Shown: one piece after another, positions 53,148-61,106 of the stretch
Layout of the letters: the number at the start of each line of letters is the position of its first letter
How positions within the stretch are numbered: position 1 is the first letter of the stretch
Assembly: GCA_947646735.1 (NCBI GenBank)
Contig: CANTFK010000899.1
Location: forward strand, 186,001-250,000
Length of the DNA stretch: 64,000 nucleotides
Source: Peronospora farinosa
Lineage: Eukaryota > Oomycota > Peronosporomycetes > Peronosporales > Peronosporaceae
Direction: 5' to 3'
The notes under the pieces: model-generated
Databases searched by the model: none
What the model saw: only the letters and a program-made list of their open reading frames with translations
What the model was told of the DNA's origin: nothing
Program-made: the position numbers and the translations under genes

Positions 53148-55076
53148 TCAGCGTTCATCTTCGGTATTTCTAGTGCGGGTGTAAACATTCCCGAAGATAT
53201 CTGGGCTCTCTCGCACAAGATCCCAGACCCAGGGCTCGTCCTTCCTAGGATCATAGGTAGTCAACGGAAAGTTATACGGCAGTGGCAGTGACTCCACTAT
53301 AAGGTTTCCAGGTACTGCAACACTGAAATGATCAGCAGCTCTACTTCCAATTGTCACAAGACGCGGTAGAGTTCCATCCTTTTCACGCCCTAATACCGGT
53401 GGCAGGAACATTACGCCGAGCTCATACGACCGAATCATGAATTGCGTCTTATTCTTCTGAAACGTGCCCCACGCAGCTTTACTCAAGTTGGAGCTGGTCA
53501 CGATAGCCCAGTCCAGCTCACCAGCTCCTTCCTCACTCGGGTTAAAGCGAGCGTACGACTTAATATGCGGCATTGCATTTTGCCGATGAAGAGCTGGCGG
53601 AGGTGACCATTTTCGGAGGTATTTGTGCAAGAAAGGTTTCATGTTCTTGAGCGGGCACGGTATTGATCGTCCTGAGTTCCATCCCTCAAGTGAGTTTTGC
53701 TACAAGTGCCAAGAAACAAAGCGGAGTTAGTATCGATTTGAAAACTCATCTCAATGTGAACATACGACATCTTTGACCGAGGGCCAAATGATATGAAGTG
53801 CTTCAACAGGCATAAAGGTTGAGGACACATCCTTTTTTCCTGGTAAAAAGCTCTCCGCGAACTCCCCGAACACCCATTTCTCGTCAAGCGAACCCAAGCT
53901 AGAAAACTAAGCAAGGGCGCGAGCGTGAGTATTGTTGCATTGACAAGTGCATCTGAAAAAATCTGCTCCTACACGTACCTGGCAAATCAATGGGTTGTCT
54001 GTCCGAGGAACTTTGTACATTTTCAAAAGTCTATTGAAGAAGGAGTGAGACATGGGCCAATATTCTACAAAAGAAGACGATAGATATCGTACTTGCGCAC
54101 ACGAAGATGTCCGTATTTCTCCATATCTGTCCAATAGACGCCAACACCCATACTGTAAGCTTAATAAGCACAGTGGAGTTCCAACCACATTCCACTACCT
54201 TTTCCTTTATGGACTCCTGGAACCGACGGCACCAATAGGACGCGCGCCGTCGAAAAGTCGTAATATTTCAACTCTCTACAAAACCTCTTGACTTGGTCTC
54301 CAAGTGACGACAAATATTCGACCAAATCAGTCTCAAAATCAGCAAGAGTGGCGCTCCTTCTAACAGATTCTTCTTTCTTCTCTTCATCTTCACTGTCAGT
54401 AAGAACCTTAAGACCAAAGTCCTGGTACCACACTCCCTGTGTCTTTGTGTTCCAGTCATTTGACAAAAAATTGGCAGTAAAAATCGCTACCCGAACCTTT
54501 TCTGCGTACAATGCTACCAACATTTTGGTATGATGCGTTCCATAAGGAATCGGCAAAGGTGGAGCCACGGGTGTGACATTCGTATACTCGTGACATTCCT
54601 TCATCATTCTGTAATAATTGGAAAAAAGTTGCAGCACAAAATTCACAACTGGCACAAAATGTAGAGCTTTTACAGTCCATAAAAACTTACCTCTGTCGAT
54701 CCCTCTCTCCATGCACCAATAGCACCGGCACTTGTCTTAGTCGTGGACACTCGGTAAAGAGCCACTGGAGATCAAACATGTAATTAGTTAATAAACAACG
54801 AGAAAAGTCTCCCATTAAAAGGTCATTCTTTAGGCTCTTGGCATGCACTATTAAAAAGATAATAACGTAATTCAGTACTTGAAAATAACATGATTCAGTA
54901 CTTGAAGATAACATGATTCAGTACTTACAGTTGTGAGTCTCTGGAGTGCCTTTTAATTGCGACAAATAGAAGCCGAGTTTGTCAACGCGAGGATGCCTTG
55001 GAGCTGTGGTAGTCCGAGAGATATTTTCTACTGGAGTGAGCTTCTGTCGCTTGAGTGATCGCCCGTCATCCACCAT
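53148..55076 (-). CDS. TDP1: Tyrosyl-DNA phosphodiesterase 1
   Basis: Seven exons: 55076-54929, 54847-54691, 54608-54199, 54126-54093, 54030-53979, 53906-53766 and 53699-53148 (introns 62-82 bp), giving 497 residues. The N-terminus is short and basic. Conserved blocks are NLHAKSLKNDLLMGDFSRC and VPVLLVHGERD, then HKD motif 1 THHTKMLVALYAEKVRVAIF with LSNDWNTKTQGVWYQD, KYGHLRVRKLLK, QFSSLGSLDEKW, HKD motif 2 MPHIKSYARFNP, SSNLSKAAWG and QFMIRSYELGVMF. The enzyme removes trapped topoisomerase I from DNA 3' ends in the nucleus. Intron 1 (54848-54928) is mostly three copies of a 23-bp repeat. Head-to-head with MED8, 192 bp apart. Confidence 0.93.
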
Positions 55077-55268
55077 CAACGCAAATTTCAAGTTAGCAAA
55101 CTTAACTTTCCCTAAGACTTTTACTTATTTTTAGTTTAAATTTTAGTTTTCGGACAGTAATTTATATCGTAAGAAAAAACATGGGTTTTTCAGCTTTCGT
55201 GATGGGACTTTTTATTCTTTTTGTCAAAAAAACAAAAACCTTTTCAGTTTCGAGGGGTGATAGAGATC

Positions 55269-55867
55269 ATGCAGTCTGGAGGTGGAGGAGGTGATGTGGA
55301 GCGTGCACTAAGCAGTATCCGGGCACGCGCCGACCATTTGCGTCACACAATATCTCGTCTAGAACATAATTTGGCATGGAATCCAGCCAGTACATGGTAT
55401 CAAATGTGATGGAAATGATGAGTAATGCCTTTAACTTGAAACTTGACTTTTATATATGACGGTACTCTAGGCCCGAACTCTTGAGCCAATATATGGTCAT
55501 TTCCAAGCAATTGGAGAATATGAACGAGGAAATACCTGATCTAGTGCAGCATTTTGCTTGTGTTCCAAGAATGTCGACGCCGAACCCTGCAGATATTCCA
55601 CTTTTGCTACGGACTCGAGAAGATCCCGAGATGGAGGAGGAAGAACGAGAGCTCATGATTGATAAACCTCGAGAAAAGAACACGGAAGCATTGCAGAAGC
55701 TGGTGGTGGCTCATAATGACGCTGTAGAGAGTTTGGAGGAGACGTTTAATGACATGTCGGACGGACTGCTTAAAGCTATTCGAGTGAACAAGTACGTGGT
55801 CAAGTCTAAAGCACCGAGTACACAAAGCCAACAGTTTAAGTATATCGAGTCTGGCATGTACGAGTAG
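55269..55867 (+). CDS. MED8: Mediator complex subunit 8
   Basis: Two exons, 55269-55396 and 55471-55867, with a 74-bp intron (GTATCA...ACTCTAG), give 174 residues. The MED8 pattern is visible: an N-terminal helix (ALSSIRARADHLRHTISRLEHNL), then TWPELLSQYMVISKQLENMNEEI across the splice junction, then ACVPRMSTPNPADIPLLLRTREDPEMEEEE, followed by a second helical region (ALQKLVVAHNDAVESLEETFNDM). It is part of the Mediator head module that bridges activators and RNA polymerase II. The frame is open upstream of 55269 but without an ATG. Confidence 0.88.
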
Positions 55868-56038
55868 ACGAACACTTGCAACAGACACGAAGAAGGCGAA
55901 CTTTCGTTTTGATCGTTGGTTATTTACTTTGTTCTGTTTGTCGGTCCAAGTCAGTCGTCAATTGTATCTAGTGTATCTTGCTTTGTGCGAAGCGCAGCAA
56001 GAGCGCTCTCAGCGCAAATGTACGATGACAAGAAAGAT

Positions 56039-56305
56039 TCAGTGTATCGCAAGTGGCCCCATGCTCGGAGAAAAAGTAGACCCAAGCAATGCATGTGCAG
56101 GTGTGGAATAGAGGCGAAATAAGAACGGTGGAAGCCAAATCTGAATAGAAAATAATCGATGCACTACATTAGTATTGAGTCTCTTCACAAAAAGAAGGAC
56201 AGCAATGGTAGCGACTGTACCAGTGCCAACGTACCGACGGTTTTCTTCATCAACAAAGCCATCGTTTGCCAGAATCTCTTTCCCCGTTGTCAGCGTGAGT
56301 TCCAT
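56039..56305 (-). CDS. Possible small single-pass membrane protein
   Basis: An 88-codon frame from the ATG at 56305. The N-terminus is charged (KEILANDGFVDEENRRYVG), followed by a membrane segment (TGTVATIAVLLFV) and a basic patch. After residue 46 a possible donor (GTAGTG) would allow a different C-terminus through an acceptor near 56087, so the end is unsettled. It lies 18 bp beyond the stop of the zinc-finger gene on the same strand. No family recognised. Confidence 0.4.
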   Translation of the reverse strand: MELTLTTGKEILANDGFVDEENRRYVGTGTVATIAVLLFVKRLNTNVVHRLFSIQIWLPPFLFRLYSTPAHALLGSTFSPSMGPLAIH

Positions 56306-56322
56306 TGCAACATTGTATCAAT

Positions 56323-57750
56323 TTAACGGTCAATTACATCACTCACTCGTGTGCGTCGACTTCGTGATATCGAGTTCGACCAGCTTGATGTCGACACATG
56401 TGGCTTCCAACTAGCATTAAAGGACCCATTTTTCCTTTGACTTTTTTGCTCCTTTTTGCGTTGCTTTTCTAGCTCCATTCCGTTCATCATCTGCACCAAC
56501 TTTTTCTGGCGATAGAAAACCGTTTTCTCTGGCTGCGAGCAGGTGGGACAATCGCAATCCCATAGGTACCCACCACTCTCATAGAAATCCAAAAACGCAG
56601 CCTTACATGATGCACAGCGGAAAATACTGCCGCGATGCTCCGATGCTTTAAGCTGCAAGTGCTCTATCTGGCCAAAAATCGGCATACTTTCATCTACATA
56701 GGGTTTAAATGCATGCAGGAAGCACTGCGCATGATACACGCGACGACACGCATGACAATGCATCAGCACACAAATATTTGCAGCTTTCTTGCAGTACTCG
56801 CAGTGTCGATCGTCACAGCCATTCATCTCTTTCAGCGAGTGCAACGACTCAGTCTTAGTTTTAACATACCGCTTGCTCTTCAGCTTGTTCTTTCCTTTGA
56901 TACGCAGCACCGGACTTGTGCTCGTAAACGGAAGTGGCGGGATGTCTGTAATAATCGGCGAAGGTTCGACGAAACCAGCTTTATACGTTGCAGCCTGACG
57001 CTGCTTCTTACCATACGTCAAATTCTGCTCTGCACTTTCAGTCCTCAATGTATTCTGCAACACCTTTGTAACAGCCTCTTCTGACCTCTTCAGTGCTCGA
57101 CCGTGTCCATCTATTGTCCTCTTCTTTGTAACATGATATATCTCCATGTCTGCATCCCTATTTTCCAGTTCAAAGGCCGATTCAATGAGCAATTCCAATG
57201 AATTAATTTCCTGCTTGGCTTCACGAGCCATTCCAACTGTAGCAGCAACTGCAGCAGCTCTCGATGGTCTTGTAATCAGCGCCACTTGTGCAACCTCCTT
57301 CTGTTGGAAAGACTCCTTCTTTATTGGAGCACTAAATCCTAAATCTAATGCAGTCACATTAGCTGCATGACTTAATGGAGATGCCTCCTCATTGGTTGGG
57401 TCAGCTATCACAGTGTGGACCACAGCCCTTAAGCTTGTCCCGGTCTTGTCCCTGTGAATCGTTCCACCGTCTGTGATTAATGCAACCGAATCGCTACTTC
57501 CACCATCTAATATCAGGCTAGTGCCACTTGTCACTAGTGACACTGTCTCCTCTTCCTTATGTGGCTGGATCACCGCGGCGTTTTGAACGTCCGGCAGCGT
57601 CTCGTCCGTCTTCTGCACATCTTCCCAGTGTGAAACTTGGTCGGCAGCTATTCCAGAGTCTAATGAAGATAAGTCGCTCTTTGTATGGGCGGCGATTGAG
57701 GCCGCGGTCATTGAGGAAGCGGTCATCGGACCGGCGGGAGCTTCAATCAT
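56323..57750 (-). CDS. Cys/His-rich zinc-finger protein (PHD/RING-like)
   Basis: 475 residues, single exon. The first 250 residues are low-complexity, acidic and Ala/Thr/Ser-rich, followed by a Lys/Arg-rich linker. The zinc-binding region is near residues 310-400: CDDRHCEYCKKAANICVLMHCHACRRVYHAQCFLHAF (quoted by residues 314-350), then RCASCKAAFLDFYESGG and WDCDCPTCSQPEK. The spacing CX4CX2C...CX2C...HX2C...CX2C resembles a PHD-type cross-brace with an added CXC-XX-C knuckle. The C-terminus is very basic (QRKKEQKSQRKNG), suggesting nuclear chromatin association. The exact family was not recognised. Confidence 0.75.
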   Translation of the reverse strand: MIEAPAGPMTASSMTAASIAAHTKSDLSSLDSGIAADQVSHWEDVQKTDETLPDVQNAAVIQPHKEEETVSLVTSGTSLILDGGSSDSVALITDGGTIHRDKTGTSLRAVVHTVIADPTNEEASPLSHAANVTALDLGFSAPIKKESFQQKEVAQVALITRPSRAAAVAATVGMAREAKQEINSLELLIESAFELENRDADMEIYHVTKKRTIDGHGRALKRSEEAVTKVLQNTLRTESAEQNLTYGKKQRQAATYKAGFVEPSPIITDIPPLPFTSTSPVLRIKGKNKLKSKRYVKTKTESLHSLKEMNGCDDRHCEYCKKAANICVLMHCHACRRVYHAQCFLHAFKPYVDESMPIFGQIEHLQLKASEHRGSIFRCASCKAAFLDFYESGGYLWDCDCPTCSQPEKTVFYRQKKLVQMMNGMELEKQRKKEQKSQRKNGSFNASWKPHVSTSSWSNSISRSRRTRVSDVIDR

Positions 57751-59014
57751 CGGCCGTTACGAGCTTTTGTCACTTGATTAATATATCAACAGGTTCTCCA
57801 CGCTCATTGGCTAAAAACAAGCTCTTTTGATACAGCGTTTTAGGAATGTTGCTTGATCATCTATTGGACAATGTTTTCAAATCGATCCTATCATGGCTTT
57901 GAGGTAACCATTACCGTAACATTCTGGACACTGAATACTGTACGGCCCATTGAGATAGTTAAATATTCTTGTAGTGGACGTGTATAAACACTCACAGCCT
58001 TAACTCTTTTTGAAATGCAAGATCTTGCCTTTAAAAAATAACGCCACATGCATCAAATCACAGCACCCAATTACAGGTCTCTATTCTGTAAGCCTCCATC
58101 GTAGATTTCTTCGCCACTATTACCTTCAAAAGCAACATGCTCAACAGTTTGAACAGATTGAGAAACTCAACGCATTTTTATTCTGTTCATGACCAATATA
58201 AGCGAATATCAATTGCCTCGGCGAGTCTTCTTTTAATCTTGTTTGCTTTACTTGCGTCCGTAATGCTTCAACTTCGTAGAAACAATACAATCATATATCG
58301 AGGTGTCGCCCCGTTGCGCTCAATAATGCTGTATTCACATGACGATAAAGCCGCTCAAATTAAGTACAGGTTGCAAGCGTACTCGATGATGCGTAGAGCC
58401 GGGAGCCTTCCATATCCGCAAAGGATACGGGTGATTGTAACTAATTCGCAAGGTCCATAATGCAGCAATGCATGCTCAAACTTCTGTGCTAAGGTCTTAG
58501 AAGACATTGACAAACTTAAACAGCGCCTACTCGCCAAGTTTCTTCTTAACGCACGGACTAGCAGCGCTGCACTCGTCGCTAAGTTGTAGTAGTACCATAT
58601 GTCTTGGAACAGCAGGACGTAGCGGATTCGCCTGCTGAGCTCATCTACCGTTTCTGCCATCATGGAGATGCAATTCGATGACTTAAGTTATAAAGGCAGC
58701 AATGTCATTGACTCTTGGCTCACTTCGGTTTTCCGTGACAGCGACATAGATATCACATTTTGTTATCTTGACAACCTTGAACACTTCACCATAACTGCCT
58801 TACAGTCATCACCTTCCTTTATGTCATCAGCTGTAACCATCGCAGCTTAGAACCTCCCACCACAAAGTATGCTTTCGGAATATCTTCAGCACCTATTTCT
58901 TTTTTTCTTGCTGCTTCTTTCACTCATGTTTTCCTCCATGGTACTTATCCTTCGTATCATACCACGATCCAGTCCTTTCATACGAAACAGGCCTTCTTGA
59001 TAAAGTCGACGCAC
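57751..59014. other. Gene-poor boundary between host block and retroelement
   Basis: No gene is called with confidence. Plus-strand 58137-58460 encodes a possible single-pass membrane protein (SASLLLILFALLASVML). Minus-strand 58663-58355 encodes a helical stretch (ELSRRIRYVLLFQDIWYYYN). The two overlap and neither has a known family. Plus-strand 58662-58850 is a further short open frame. Confidence 0.35.
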
Positions 59015-59615
59015 TGTGGACGGGCGCTTCGTAAAAAGCTGCAGCGTACTACGCAAGCACACACCTTCGAGCAGCGTGAGGAAGCGGTTATACCGTCTTA
59101 CCTCCGCGTGCGGTGGTGGGGGTGTTGTTTGGCGCTAAAGCGCAGTACCAACTGCTACCGGTCGCTTTAAGCGACCCGCGCAACGAACTTCTATGACAAG
59201 AGCTCCACTAACGACACGCAGAAGCTTATTTTGCTTCTCGTGCGCAGTGAGTGTGATGTAGCAACTTCATGACTGACTTCTATTTAATCGGAATAATCAA
59301 ATAAAAATCTAACTACTGATTGGTTTAAATGTAAAGATCGGATACGCGTTTCTTTAGAGGCGTATCCCTACGTGCGAGCTTAAATAAATTTAAGTTTGCC
59401 GATGACGTCCGTCTGAAGCGTTACCATGACGCCTAGTCCCACCTGGGCGTCATCCTCGTTGAATGTGAATCCATCCATGGATATCACATTTACGAGGGTG
59501 GGTCACATTCATGTGCCACACCCAAGTGGCAGGCCTAAGGTACCTCGTACCCATTTAGGCCTGCTCGTTAAGTATTGGATACTTAACGAACCGTGTAACT
59601 TTTAGCCCGTTACGC
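59015..59615 (-). mobile_element. LTR (3' LTR of minus-strand copy 2), hairpin-chain type
   Basis: On the minus strand it runs from 59615 (CGTAACGGGC, with a T-to-C change at the terminal base) to 59015 (CGTCCACA). Stems in order: GCGCT/AGCGC (59132-59143), GGTCGC/GCGACC (59160-59176), CACG-c-AGAAGC/GCTTCTCGTG (59215-59242), GGATACGC/GCGTATCC (59340-59367), AGCTTAAAT/ATTTAAGTT (59377-59396), ATGACGCC/GGCGTCAT (59426-59453), AATGTGAATCCAT/ATGGAT-a-TCACATT (59462-59490), GCAGGCCTAA/TTAGGCCTGC (59529-59564) and TCGTTAAGTAT/ATACTTAACGA (59565-59589, 11 bp). The partner LTR lies beyond the right edge. Confidence 0.85.
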
Positions 59616-59632
59616 CATCCCTCTTTTTAAGA
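59616..59632 (-). other. Polypurine tract of copy 2
   Basis: On the minus strand TCTTAAAAAGAGGGATGG ends at the LTR start, as at 9262-9278 in copy 1. It confirms that copy 2 is also a minus-strand element and that 59015-59615 is its 3' LTR. Confidence 0.7.
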
Positions 59633-59669
59633 CGATTGTTACATTTTGTAAATTATCGAAAGCAAGAAG

Positions 59670-61106
59670 ATGCCACCGAAACGTGAAAAGGCTGATGGGT
59701 CGCCTGCAAATGCTTTCATTCAGACCAACAAAAAGCTTACGAGCCGCAATAACTTGAAGCAGTCGCTAAGTGTCTCTGTGAAAATGCCGAATCTAATGTC
59801 CGCTTGTCAGCAGAGGACACTAACCCATCCCACTATTGTGCGGATGATGAACTTTCTCTCATTGTTGACTACAACAAGAACACGCCATTGCTATCACCCC
59901 AAAGTGGTGATGAGCACAGTGCTCTGATGGTACATTTGTCCCCATCATTTAAGGCACCCAGCCTTTTAGGAAGCTTCCATGCTTCCTGACAGCGAGGTTC
60001 ATGCCTCGTCGTCTGCGCCAACGAGCGCAGCGACCACAACTGAGCACGCTGCTTCGAAAGAATAAGCAACGGCTCAACAGCAGGTCGGCGATTCTAAATC
60101 GACCGCGTGTGTCAACCCTACGTCTGACGTCTTGACAATCTATAATGGAAAGTCAGACTCAGGCAAGGGTGAGCAAAAAGCCCCTTCGACCTCACAGTTG
60201 GTCTCACTAGTATTCCGTCGCGAGGGCGGCTACGTGAGTGATGATTTGCCACTAATGCCACCGCCATCCGAGTGGTCACGCTGGAGTGTAAATATTGCGA
60301 AGCTTCTAAAGCGTGCCTCTATTGACGCTAATAAACTTTTAGCGTCTTTCCATCGTGGAAAGGCAGGGCAAAGCACGAGGTCGTGCTTTCCCTATCCCCG
60401 TCGTGTTGCGTTCTAGCGAAATAACCGGCGAATACGAATCATAGCTCCTGCGTCGTGTTACACCGCATGTAGATACAGTGAAACGGCGGTAGCAGCGAAT
60501 CAGCTTCTCTATGACGCGTGCGAGGGAGATATTGGGTGATAACATACCCTCAGCTCCTTCTCACTACGCTGCCTCTGTTTGTCCGTCAGGACCTATCAGA
60601 GCGAATGCAACTGGTGCTTCTGCTCGTAAGCAGCCACCAAGCCAGGCACGTCAACACGCAACGCGTCAACCGGTTCCCAAGAGTCAAAGCTCTTCGGGTA
60701 TCCTTTCCATTGGACAAGGAACTGAAGCTTTTGCTTCACATGGCGATGGTCCAACAACCTTCCAAATAAGGAATCGTGTTTTCCCCACCCGCATCCACCA
60801 ACACAGGTGGCGCCCGATAGGAGCGGCGATTACGCCCAACTATTCACAGCTGTCTATCCTGTTGCTGTTCAGTCGCAGGCGGAGATCGCTGTGCTGAAGA
60901 AAGAGGTGACGGATATTTCGAGTCAAGTATCGCGAATGACTTCGGATCTACGCTCTGTGAATACGAGGGATCGTGAAGACCCGTTTGGACATTTTAAAGC
61001 GACTGGTGATGAGAGACCCACGTCAAGCGCGGAGTCCTCCTCGATCGCCGAGTCTTCTATCATCTGTCTCGTAAATGGGAAGTCTTTCGGCTTCCTTTTC
61101 GACTGA
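59670..61106 (+). pseudogene. Antisense ORF of the retroelement, copy 2 (few breaks)
   Basis: The plus-strand frame starts MPPKREKADGS, 54 bp inside the 3' LTR. Segments: RNNLKQSLSVSV and NPSHYCADDELSL (to about 59989); a frame change; a Ser/Ala/Thr-rich linker (HASSSAPTSAATTTE) with one stop near 60063; MPPPSEWSRWSVNIAKLLKR and DANKLLASFHRGKAGQ (to 60416); a Gln/Pro-rich part (ARKQPPSQARQHATRQ); and a predicted coiled coil (FTAVYPVAVQSQAEIAVLKK, VTDISSQVSRMTSDLRSV; about 60840-60960). It ends at 61106, overlapping the minus-strand C-terminal pol segment (61312-60923). Copy 1 shares the amino-acid pattern. No known family recognised. Confidence 0.6.

Noticed and set aside
54126..54199. 33-bp and 38-bp introns in TDP1
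   Set aside because: Alternative GT-AG pairs give 72-bp and 62-bp introns and restore the exact family alignment (GVHKGKDMEKYGHL and VRKLLK).
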